From assembly GCA_030612185.1 (NCBI GenBank), contig JAUWOI010000033.1:1-17238 (forward strand): a DNA stretch of 17,238 nt, in the 5' to 3' direction. The position numbers and the translations under genes were made by a program. The notes below the pieces were generated by a model. The model saw nothing but the letters and a program-made list of their open reading frames with translations, was not told the DNA's origin and ran no database searches. This document shows positions 6,639 to 13,746 of the stretch, piece by piece. The stretch is from Anaerolineae bacterium (GTDB lineage: Bacteria > Chloroflexota > Anaerolineae > B4-G1). The stretch's first letter is position 1. Each line of letters begins with the position of its first letter.

Positions 6639-8162
6639 CTATTGCAGACCTGTCTTCTTGATCTTGCCACTGCTCGTCTTGGGCAGGCTGTCGCGAAACT
6701 CGATGTGCTGCGGCACCATAAAGCTCTCCATGTGTGCCCGGCAGTGACGGAGGATGTCCTTCTCAGTCAACCCGACGTCATCCAGCACGACGAAGGCTTT
6801 GATGGCCTGTCCCAGGATTGGATCAGGTACGCCGATGACGGCCGCCTCCACGAGCCCATCGATGCTGTACAGCACATTCTCTATCTCTTTGGGCGACACC
6901 TTTTCACCACGGCTCTTGATGATGTCGTCCTTGCGGGCGACAAAGTAGAGGTAGCCTTCCTCGTCCATCTTGAAAAGATCGTCGCTGTAGAGCAGCCGCT
7001 CGCCAGGCGTGGGGCCAGGGTGATAGCGTTCCGCCGTCGCCTCCGGGTTCTCCCAATAGCCGCGCATGACGTGCGATCCGCGAATCACCAGTTCGCCGAC
7101 GACGCCTGGCCCCATGCGATTCCCCTCCTCGTCCTCGATCCAGACCTCGGTGCCGGGGATGGCAATACCCACTGATGCGGGCCGTTTGTCCAATTGGTCC
7201 GGCGGTAGGTAAAGCGTGCGCTTGCACTCGGTCAGGCCATACATCGAGTAGAGCGTCGCCCAGGGGAACTTCTCTCGCAGGGCCATGATGTGGCTGGGCG
7301 GCAAGGCGGCGGCGGTGTTGGTGAGGTAGCGCAGGCTTCTCAGGTCGTATGGGCTCAAGTCCATTTGAAGCAGGATGGCAAAGATGGTCGGCACGCCGGG
7401 GAAGCCGGTCACCTGTTCCGTCTCCATCCTTTTAAGGACCGCTGCCGGGTAGGCAAAGGACTTCTCCAGCACCAGTGTCCCGCCGAAGCGAAACACCATG
7501 AGCAACTGGTACAGACCATAGTCAAACGACAGGGGCAGCGCGCTGATCACGATGTCGTCGGGCGTGTTCTCCAGGTATTGAATGATGGAACCAGAGGCAA
7601 AGACGACGTTGTTGTGGCCCGACATGACCCCCTTGGGATCGCCGGTACTGCCGGAGGTGTAGATAAGGCAGGCTAGGTCCTGGTCAATGGTGGGACAGGT
7701 CGGCCAAGTGGCGGGGTAGGCACCCAACAGATCGTCGAAAGCGTAGAAGGCCTCCTCTTCGGCGGCAGCCCGTTTGCCACTCAACACGGTGAACTTGAGT
7801 GAGGGCACGGCTGCCTGTACCTCGGCGGCTAGGCGGGCGTTCCGGCCGGAGGTGAAAAACGCGGTAGCCTGGCAGTTGTTCAGGATGTAAATGAGCTTGT
7901 CTCGCTTGGTGGTGTGGTTGACGACGACAAACGTCCCGGCCGCCTTGAGGATGCCAAAGATGGCGACTACCGCCTCCACCGAGTTGGGTAAGCAGATGAC
8001 CACTCGGTCGCCCCGCTGCACGCCGTGGGCGGCAAGCGCGTGGGCCAGTCGGTTGGTTCGCGCTTCGATTTCGGCGTAGGTCAACCGCTGGTCGTCGCAG
8101 ACGAGGGCTGTCTTGTCCGGAAACCGCTCGGCGCTGTTTTGCAGGAAGTCCTGAACTAACAT
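6639..8162 (-). CDS. AMP-forming acyl ligase (adenylating enzyme, acyl-CoA/acyl-ACP synthetase family)
   Basis: A 507-residue ANL-superfamily enzyme that activates a carboxylic acid as acyl-AMP and transfers it to a thiol, here probably the adjacent carrier protein. Core motifs: YTSGSTGDPKG (168-178, ATP phosphate loop), MYGLTE (307-312), YSDDLFKMDEEGYLYFVARK (392-411, ribose-binding Asp region and hinge), SRGEKVSPKEIE (417-428), and a final LPKTSSGKIKKTGL with the catalytic Lys at about 500. The open frame extends upstream to 8297, but that would overlap the ACP gene by over 100 bases. I chose the ATG at 8162, 28 bases after the ACP stop and preceded by a GGGAGGG tract, because homology begins at MLVQDFLQNSAERFPDKTAL. 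The substrate is not predictable. The sequence style resembles exosortase-associated ligases and DltA-like enzymes. Confidence 0.88.
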   Translation of the reverse strand: MLVQDFLQNSAERFPDKTALVCDDQRLTYAEIEARTNRLAHALAAHGVQRGDRVVICLPNSVEAVVAIFGILKAAGTFVVVNHTTKRDKLIYILNNCQATAFFTSGRNARLAAEVQAAVPSLKFTVLSGKRAAAEEEAFYAFDDLLGAYPATWPTCPTIDQDLACLIYTSGSTGDPKGVMSGHNNVVFASGSIIQYLENTPDDIVISALPLSFDYGLYQLLMVFRFGGTLVLEKSFAYPAAVLKRMETEQVTGFPGVPTIFAILLQMDLSPYDLRSLRYLTNTAAALPPSHIMALREKFPWATLYSMYGLTECKRTLYLPPDQLDKRPASVGIAIPGTEVWIEDEEGNRMGPGVVGELVIRGSHVMRGYWENPEATAERYHPGPTPGERLLYSDDLFKMDEEGYLYFVARKDDIIKSRGEKVSPKEIENVLYSIDGLVEAAVIGVPDPILGQAIKAFVVLDDVGLTEKDILRHCRAHMESFMVPQHIEFRDSLPKTSSGKIKKTGLQ

Positions 8163-8190
8163 AACTATTGCCTGCCCTCCCGCTGTCTCA

Positions 8191-8436
8191 TCAGGCGCTC
8201 TTGCGGCGAATGTACGCCGCCAGTTGAGCGACAGAGTCGAAATTCTCCGGCATGATTTCCTCGTCCTCGACGGTGACGTTGAAAGTTTCCTCGACAAACA
8301 TCACCAACTCCAACACACCGGTCGAGTCCACGATGCCCTCTTCCAGGAACGAGGTATCATCGGGCAATTGGTAGCCGTCGTCGCTGAACAGAAAGTTATC
8401 GGCGATGTACCGTCTGATCTGTTTTTCTATGGTCAT
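8191..8436 (-). CDS. Acyl carrier protein
   Basis: An 81-residue carrier protein. EEGIVDSTGVLELVMFVEE contains the 4'-phosphopantetheine attachment Ser at residue 38 (DST in place of the common DSL), followed by the acidic helix II. The C-terminus FDSVAQLAAYIRRK is the usual helix IV. The start ATG at 8436 has GGAG eight bases upstream. An open frame reaches to 8490 but would overlap the preceding gene. It lies 19 bases after the SGNH-like stop and 28 bases before the acyl ligase, so the three genes form a compact operon. It is likely loaded by the adjacent ligase. It is not obviously the fatty-acid-synthesis ACP, since no fab genes are nearby. Confidence 0.88.
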   Translation of the reverse strand: MTIEKQIRRYIADNFLFSDDGYQLPDDTSFLEEGIVDSTGVLELVMFVEETFNVTVEDEEIMPENFDSVAQLAAYIRRKSA

Positions 8437-8455
8437 TGAACTTGCTCCATCACTG

Positions 8456-9319
8456 TCAGGGTTGTTTGTGTGTTTGCACTGCATCATCAATGAACCTCAC
8501 GAATAGCGGGCCAATCGTTTCATTGGCCAATCGGTTGGGGTGTGAATCTCGCTCGTCAGGATCGAATTGATACCTGGCGCTCAACATATTGGCCTCGGGA
8601 TCAGCCAGGAGATCAAAGAAGTCGAAAACAAAGAGGTTGGGATGTCCTTTCAGATAGGCATCCGACTTGAGCCAATCGGTTATTGCCCGAGCGCGGGCTG
8701 CCTCGTCTGGGTTCGTTGCCAAAGGATGCAAGGGTGGGCTAGTGACGAGGATAAAAACGCGGTCGGGGTGTTGATCCACCACGTCGCGCATCTCGAGATA
8801 CCAGGCTTGGAATTGTTCCTGCATGGTGTCGCTCTTGATGGCGCTGTTGGGAAAACAGGATTTGAAAGCGATCACCTCGTGCTGTAGCAAGCGGCTGAAA
8901 GCGTTCGAGGGGGGATCGGTTACAGGTTGCGAGAATAGTTCGGCCAAACCGTCAACATCTGTGTTGCCCCCACCCCCACCGCCTGGGATATGATAACTGG
9001 CACCTGTAGGTGTTCCGTCGGGAGACACCAGCCCCTCGTGATTGTAACCGTGGTCCCAGAACTGGTAACCCAGTTCAGTGAGTAGTGGGCGGACGTTTCC
9101 TTTGGCGATCAAAGCGCGACCGGTGGAATGGTGCAAGAAAATGACATTGGTGTAACTGCCGTCCGACTCCATCGGCTCGTCATAAATGGGCAATGGATCC
9201 TGCGTGCGCAATCTAGAGAGTACTTTCCGAAAAAGTGGCCACATCGTTACAACTCCTATTCCGATTATTAGTAACACGACTATGCTTGATACGATCAGAT
9301 ACTTACGACGAGTAGTCAT
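8456..9319 (-). CDS. Membrane-anchored SGNH/GDSL-hydrolase-like protein
   Basis: A 287-residue protein with a short basic N-terminus (MTTRRK) and one transmembrane helix at about 7-27, then an extracytoplasmic domain. Features consistent with an SGNH fold: VIFLHHSTG (59-67) at the block I position with a candidate nucleophile Ser66, FKSCFPNS (152-159), the strand FILVTSPPLHPL (189-200), and DSHPNRLANE (258-267) at the place of the C-terminal catalytic Asp-x-x-His. The Gly-rich IPGGGGGGNT (111-120) is unusual. The ATG at 9319 has GGAGG seven bases upstream. It begins the minus-strand cassette with the ACP and acyl ligase, an arrangement that recalls DltD (N-terminally anchored, SGNH-like) next to DltC and DltA. 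Transfer or hydrolysis of an acyl group at the cell surface is inferred. I cannot name a specific family. Confidence 0.6.
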   Translation of the reverse strand: MTTRRKYLIVSSIVVLLIIGIGVVTMWPLFRKVLSRLRTQDPLPIYDEPMESDGSYTNVIFLHHSTGRALIAKGNVRPLLTELGYQFWDHGYNHEGLVSPDGTPTGASYHIPGGGGGGNTDVDGLAELFSQPVTDPPSNAFSRLLQHEVIAFKSCFPNSAIKSDTMQEQFQAWYLEMRDVVDQHPDRVFILVTSPPLHPLATNPDEAARARAITDWLKSDAYLKGHPNLFVFDFFDLLADPEANMLSARYQFDPDERDSHPNRLANETIGPLFVRFIDDAVQTHKQP

Positions 9320-9337
9320 ACACGGCCTCCAAGAGTG

Positions 9338-9449
9338 CTGTCAACGGATTTCTGGAACGAACTAAACAGATAATCACCCGTCCGGCGAGATTCCTTCCGC
9401 CCGATCCGGGCCTAAATCCGTTCAATCCGGTCCCTGAATCCGTTGACAG
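9338..9449. repeat. 13-bp perfect inverted repeat between PhoD-like and SGNH genes
   Basis: CTGTCAACGGATT (9338-9350) is the exact reverse complement of AATCCGTTGACAG (9437-9449). The flanks extend the match imperfectly. Between the arms, related AATCCG words recur (AAATCCGTTCAATCCGGTCC just before the right arm). It lies wholly in the gap after the PhoD-like stop and before the SGNH start. It could be a small dispersed repeat or an RNA structure ending the upstream transcript. Confidence 0.7.
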
Positions 9450-9474
9450 TGCCCCGCCGGCAACTACATTGTAC

Positions 9475-12051
9475 TCATTTCAGGATTATTGGCAAATAGA
9501 TACTAAACGGATAGATAATGGTCAGTTCGAAACCTTCGGCGACCACTTGCATATCGGCGGTGCCGACGACTTGCAGCGGGTGGTTGCCAAACGACGGGCT
9601 GCCGGGGACGGAGAGGGTCAGTATCGAAGAATTGCCTGGTGTGACCGGATTGACACTCCAGGCTGCATCTACACCTGTGGGTAATCCAACAACCGTCAGG
9701 CTCACCGGCTGGCTGAAACTGTCCACCCCGGTGGCCACCGTGGTATAAGAGACCACCTGGTTGGGTTTTGCAATACGGGTTGTGGGGGAGATGTTCAGGG
9801 TGAAACTGGGCGCCGCCGAGGCCACAGTGAGGGTCAGATTAGCCGTATCGGTGAGCACTCCAGATGAGGCGGTGGCGGTCATGGCGTAGGTTCCAGGAGC
9901 GGTGGAAGTGGTGGTGGTGATGTACAATTGGCTGGTACTTGGTGGAAGAACCGGGTTAGGGTCAAAAAAGACGGCCGTCCCCGATGGTTCATCTCGCAAG
10001 GTGAGGGTCACAGGCGCGGTCAACCCCTCGCTGGCGGTCACTGAGAGGGCAAAAGCCGCCGTCTCACCAGGGCTGACGCTCGCCACATCGGTGGTAGCGG
10101 TTACGGAAATCCAACCGGTCGCTTTTTTGGGGGTGACGACAAACTGACTGACGACGGTTGGCGTCCGAGTGATAATATCGTTGGGATTAGCCGTGAGTTC
10201 GGCCTCGGTGTAGAGATCAATGCCGTAGTTTGTGACCGTCAGAACCTGTGTACCCTGACCGATCTCAAACTCGGTCCAGCCATAGGTGTGGGCGTCCACA
10301 TAATTACCTTGAAGCAGTGTGGCCTTGATCCCCGATCCATCTAACCCAACAGGGTCGTAGCCCAATGGGTCCAGTAACTTTTCATCAACCAACTGCCTGA
10401 TAAATTCATCCTTATCATCCCTGGACATGGCCTCATAGGTGGCCCTCTCTTCTGGTGTGATCAACCCATAGCCTTCGGCCAGATCAATGACTGCTGGCCC
10501 AAAAGGGGGATAAATGGCCACAGGGCCAACGATCACTTCAAAGGCTCCGGTTGGAATCTGAGGCTCAAACAGCATTGCCTGGTAGGTGAGGTTGTTCACG
10601 ATTGTGCCGTGGAGACCGGCTGCAATGAAGACAACGTTGTCAATCTCGTTTTGGTTGACGAAACGGAGCAAAGCGGTCCGTTCCGCCGCATAACCCTCGT
10701 AGCGGTCTTCAGCGTGGAATATACCGAGGTTCTGGATTGCCCCAGGCACCAGGATGAACTTCCAGGTGAAACCCTCGGCCTGAGCCTGCTGCAGGTCCGC
10801 TTTCAGATCCGCCAGTTGCTGCTTCCCGAGCATGGTGCGGCTGGTGTCATTCAAGGAGTCCACCAGAAATGCCAGAACCTGAGTCGGATCGGTCGGATCG
10901 GCCAGCGGCAACTGCTCGTCCCGGAAGGAACGCATGTCCAGAATGAAAACGGCAGCATCACTGCCGTACGTGTTGAAGCGATAGAGTCTGCGCTTATTGG
11001 CTGTACGAGGGTCGCCTGTGGCCCCATAGAACTCATCCCGGAGCGGGTTGTACTCCTGGAAAGCCTGCAGCGCGTTTCCGTATAGCAACGTCTCATTGAT
11101 GAACGCGCCGGTGTTGTCGAAGCGAGAGTCGGATGATGGGTCAGCCCCACCCGCGAAGTCGTTCCTGACGTCATTGTCGTCAATCGTCGCCAGGATCGTC
11201 GTCGAACCACGCAGGTCGGCCCAGGTATTTAGGCCCAGGTGGGTCGAATAGACTTCGTTGTGCTTGAGGCGAAACTCCTCGAGGGTCGTCGCACTATTGG
11301 CGTTGACGGTGTCGCCATGCTCAACGAAGAAGTCCAGATCGCGCTCGTCCGCATTGGCGATGGATGGGTATGGGGCCAACTGATCATTCCAATCACCCGA
11401 CACCCCGAATCGCAGGCCAGCATGAGCACCTGCTGCGGCTGCGGTACGGAACAGGCCTTCGGCAGAAGCGCTGGCTGCATCGGTAACGCGATAAAAATGG
11501 GTGGTTGCTGTACTCAGTCCCATTATCTCGATCTTCACTGGCTGAAGGAGCTCGGTGACGGTGGCAGTCGCCGTGAGAACGTTGGTGCTGAAAGTCGGGT
11601 CGGTTGAGCACTCAAAGAGAACATTGCCAACAGTTGTGCCGCGAGTCCATAGCAGCGTTGACGTTTGGGTGGTATCCCCGGCGGCGACTCCGTTGGGGAG
11701 TGTTCCTGCCGCCCTTCGGCTGCGCTCAGGGCAGGCCCTGGTGAGTGTGAATCGAGTTCTGCTCTCAGCGTCAGCCCTAATGTTTGTGTCGAACGAAGCC
11801 CCCTCTGCCTCATTGGTCAAGATAGAGAGCGTGACCAGCAGAAGCAGTAAGGCTACACCCACGGCCAAGCCAACCCTGATAGGACGTGCAACGACAGTAC
11901 TCAGGTCTCCTCCGCTGAAAACAGGGGGAAAGCCCAGTCCGTGCTTTCTCGTACTGACTGTTGTTGGTATTCTATCAGGTCGATGCAAATGACGCGCCTT
12001 ATAAGGTGGTGAGCCTAGCCCTTTAGCACAAGGGGTAGGTAGATGTACCAC
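9475..12051 (-). CDS. Secreted PhoD-like metallophosphatase-fold protein with Ig-like repeats and YLPIILK tail
   Basis: Up to 858 residues. A hydrophobic segment (about 56-80, ending EAEGAS) is the signal peptide. PhoD-type features follow: GVAAGDTTQTSTLLWTR (121-137, N-terminal strand domain), FGVSGDWN (215-222), FFVEHGDTVN (241-250), TIDDNDVRND (289-298, usually DDHE), FILDMRSFRDE (369-379) and FIAAGLHG (475-482, usually SGDVH). PhoD enzymes hydrolyse phosphodiesters and monoesters at a Ca/Fe centre. The two substitutions above may weaken or abolish activity. Residues ~650-850 form two or three Ig-like beta-sandwich repeats (VSPGETAAFALSV..., AKPNQVVSYTTVA...). The C-terminus is FSIYLPIILK. 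Residues 106-116 are encoded by a palindromic mini-repeat. The start is uncertain: GTG at 12051 overlaps the upstream gene by 37 bases without a clear ribosome binding site, and a TTG at 11988 is an alternative. Confidence 0.78.
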   Translation of the reverse strand: MVHLPTPCAKGLGSPPYKARHLHRPDRIPTTVSTRKHGLGFPPVFSGGDLSTVVARPIRVGLAVGVALLLLLVTLSILTNEAEGASFDTNIRADAESRTRFTLTRACPERSRRAAGTLPNGVAAGDTTQTSTLLWTRGTTVGNVLFECSTDPTFSTNVLTATATVTELLQPVKIEIMGLSTATTHFYRVTDAASASAEGLFRTAAAAGAHAGLRFGVSGDWNDQLAPYPSIANADERDLDFFVEHGDTVNANSATTLEEFRLKHNEVYSTHLGLNTWADLRGSTTILATIDDNDVRNDFAGGADPSSDSRFDNTGAFINETLLYGNALQAFQEYNPLRDEFYGATGDPRTANKRRLYRFNTYGSDAAVFILDMRSFRDEQLPLADPTDPTQVLAFLVDSLNDTSRTMLGKQQLADLKADLQQAQAEGFTWKFILVPGAIQNLGIFHAEDRYEGYAAERTALLRFVNQNEIDNVVFIAAGLHGTIVNNLTYQAMLFEPQIPTGAFEVIVGPVAIYPPFGPAVIDLAEGYGLITPEERATYEAMSRDDKDEFIRQLVDEKLLDPLGYDPVGLDGSGIKATLLQGNYVDAHTYGWTEFEIGQGTQVLTVTNYGIDLYTEAELTANPNDIITRTPTVVSQFVVTPKKATGWISVTATTDVASVSPGETAAFALSVTASEGLTAPVTLTLRDEPSGTAVFFDPNPVLPPSTSQLYITTTTSTAPGTYAMTATASSGVLTDTANLTLTVASAAPSFTLNISPTTRIAKPNQVVSYTTVATGVDSFSQPVSLTVVGLPTGVDAAWSVNPVTPGNSSILTLSVPGSPSFGNHPLQVVGTADMQVVAEGFELTIIYPFSIYLPIILK
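11705..11735 (-). repeat. Palindromic mini-repeat (CPERSRR type) inside the PhoD-like gene
   Basis: The 31-base segment beginning CCTGCCGCCCTTCGG and ending CTCAGGGCAGG has complementary ends (GCCCT with AGGGC). Read in the minus frame it encodes CPERSRRAAG, which has no place in the PhoD fold and sits between the signal peptide region and the first strand. From memory, this peptide recurs in unrelated proteins of Chloroflexota and other environmental genomes as the translation of a dispersed genomic repeat. Confidence 0.7.
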
Positions 12052-13340
12052 CTTGGGGGGGGGACGGACGCGACACTCGCCTGGAGCGGATTATCGTAGT
12101 AGTCTAGGTAAGTCGCCCCGACGTTGGCCGTGGTCCCAGTCAGGAAGTAGACGTGCCCCAGTATGGTGTAGTCGCCGGCGTTGGGATTGTTTACCTGTAG
12201 GCCGGCGTCGCCGTAGGAACGCTGGTCACCGGTATCGTCACCATCAACAGCGCTGTCGTCCTTGTAGTAGGTGGATTGGGTACCCCCCAACCCAGCAGGG
12301 ATTTTGCTCACGTTGACGACGGTGCCGGTGACACTGGCAACCTGGGTCCACCTGGTGGGGGGGCTGATGGTGACAACATCGGGGACGCCGTTGATGGTCG
12401 CACCAGCCGGGTTATTGGCATCATAGTACGTCATCCCCGCAGACTGCTCGTTCCAGTCTATCGAGGTGCGGTAGTAGGTGATCTGGATGGGAGCGCCGGG
12501 AACTGCAATCGTTGCCGGCTGCACAATAAGAGAGCGGTAAGCAAAGAGAGTGGCAATGATTTGAGCCGGCAGACTTTCCATAGTGAAGGTGCTGGTACTG
12601 ACCCGCGTGACCCGCACCGGGCCGTCTATGGCGTGGACGCTATCCTTGGCAATGTCTTCTTCATTGGCGGAGACGGAGATGAACATCACCGTCCCTGCGA
12701 CCCGCAACTTGTTTCGGTCCAGCAGGTCCAGGCTGCTGCTGCCCAGGGTCAGGTAGTCCTGGAAAGCATAGGTGGCATTGAAGCCGATGGCGTACCGGCC
12801 AGGGCTGGTGATGCGGTCGTTACTGTCGTCGTAGGAGACATAGTCGGCGCTGAAAGTGCGGCTCAGTCCGTCCGAGCAGAAGACGTAGGCCCAGGCGTGG
12901 GTATCGCTGATGGGGTCGGTGAGGGTGATAACGTAGGTCGGTGTGATGACCGTACCATCTACGTCCAGCGAGGGATTGTCCACCCGACCACCGCTATCTG
13001 TGGCCATAAAGACCAATTCATCGTCGTCGTCCAGTTGACTATCCTCAACGGCGACGTACATTCCGCCCGTTTCCCGTTCATCAATCTGAAAAGGGATCTG
13101 GGTCAGGGTAGTGTCCTGGTAAGCGTAGACAAAGATCTCATCCAGGGGGCTACCTGTCAGGTCGGAGAGGAGACCGCCGCTGATGACGACAGGTGCGTGC
13201 TGGCGGGCCAGAGAGGGGGGAACAGGTGCGAGATCACTTCGGGCCAGTGCCGCGCCGGACGGCCCCCGTAGCATCCACAGCAGGGCCAAGGCCAGCCCCA
13301 GGCCCAGGGCTGTTACAGTGAGTAAACGTGATCGTTTCAT
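12015..13340 (-). CDS. Secreted protein of unknown function with YLPLVLKG tail
   Basis: A 441-residue protein. The signal peptide is clear (MKRSRLLTVTALGLGLALAL, with likely cleavage near GAALA). The ATG at 13340 is preceded by AGGAGGTG eight bases upstream, a strong site. The mature part is beta-rich and acidic. An N-terminal segment, IFVYAYQDTTLTQIPFQIDE followed by LDDDDELVFMATDSGGRVDN (~103-122), resembles a domain found in other exported proteins that I cannot name. The Asp-rich loop could bind calcium. It ends RWYIYLPLVLKG, the tail shared with three other exported proteins here. It overlaps the called start of the PhoD-like gene, so the two are probably translated from one message. A 9-base C-run near its 3' end (12055-12063) could be an error site, but the frame is intact. 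The function is unknown. Confidence 0.8.
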   Translation of the reverse strand: MKRSRLLTVTALGLGLALALLWMLRGPSGAALARSDLAPVPPSLARQHAPVVISGGLLSDLTGSPLDEIFVYAYQDTTLTQIPFQIDERETGGMYVAVEDSQLDDDDELVFMATDSGGRVDNPSLDVDGTVITPTYVITLTDPISDTHAWAYVFCSDGLSRTFSADYVSYDDSNDRITSPGRYAIGFNATYAFQDYLTLGSSSLDLLDRNKLRVAGTVMFISVSANEEDIAKDSVHAIDGPVRVTRVSTSTFTMESLPAQIIATLFAYRSLIVQPATIAVPGAPIQITYYRTSIDWNEQSAGMTYYDANNPAGATINGVPDVVTISPPTRWTQVASVTGTVVNVSKIPAGLGGTQSTYYKDDSAVDGDDTGDQRSYGDAGLQVNNPNAGDYTILGHVYFLTGTTANVGATYLDYYDNPLQASVASVPPPRWYIYLPLVLKG

Positions 13341-13387
13341 CGGTAAAGCACCTCCTTTTATGTAGTGTTATCGAAACTTGTCTCGTA

Positions 13388-13733
13388 ACTACCCTCGCTC
13401 TCAGCCACCGTCGCGGGGGGGGGTCTGCCAGGGAACTCGCCCCCGGGACGGGGGCTGGGAGCAGCGGTTGAGTAGCTTGCCAATGTCACAGTGCACAGGT
13501 GTTCTACACCAACGCTCTCGGCCCCCGTCCCCGTGGGCGGGTCTGCCAGGGAACTCGCTCATGGGACGCCCCCGAGACGGGGGCTGGGAGCAGCGGCTGA
13601 GTAACTTGACAATGTCACAGTGCGCAGGTGTTCTACTCCAACGCTTTCAGCACCCGTCCCCGTGGGCGGGTCTGCAAGGGAACTCGCCCATGGGACGCCC
13701 CCGGGACGGGGGCTGGGAGCAGCGGTTGAGTAG
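13388..13733. repeat. 129-bp tandem repeat, about 2.7 units, each with an imperfect inverted repeat
   Basis: The word ACGGGGGCTGGGAGCAGCGG starts at 13448, 13577 and 13706, an exact 129-base period. The first unit lacks about 11 bases (the TGGGACGCCCC segment) between its two landmark words. Each unit has a left arm like CAGCCCCCGTCCC...GGGCG and a right arm like CGCCCCCGGGACGGGGGCTG, which pair imperfectly over about 20 bases around a conserved loop containing GTCTGCCAGGGAACTCGC. The linkers between units are also conserved (CAATGTCACAGTGC, CAGGTGTTCTAC). The array fills the gap between the beta-helix/propeller gene and the 441-residue secreted protein gene. A related single copy lies at 552-662 in the opposite orientation. 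Confidence 0.9.
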
Positions 13734-13746
13734 TTATCTCTCGCGC

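Noticed and set aside
8163..8297. N-terminal extension of the acyl ligase
   Set aside because: It would overlap the ACP gene by more than 100 bases and gives a basic, low-complexity leader. Family homology begins at the ATG at 8162.
12276..13271. Long plus-strand open frame of 331 codons
   Set aside because: It lies antisense to the 441-residue secreted protein, which has a signal peptide, a strong ribosome binding site and the shared tail. The plus-strand translation has no recognisable domain.
13388..13733. CRISPR array
   Set aside because: The units are 129 bases long, and the linkers between hairpins are themselves conserved rather than unique spacers. There are fewer than three full copies and no cas genes.
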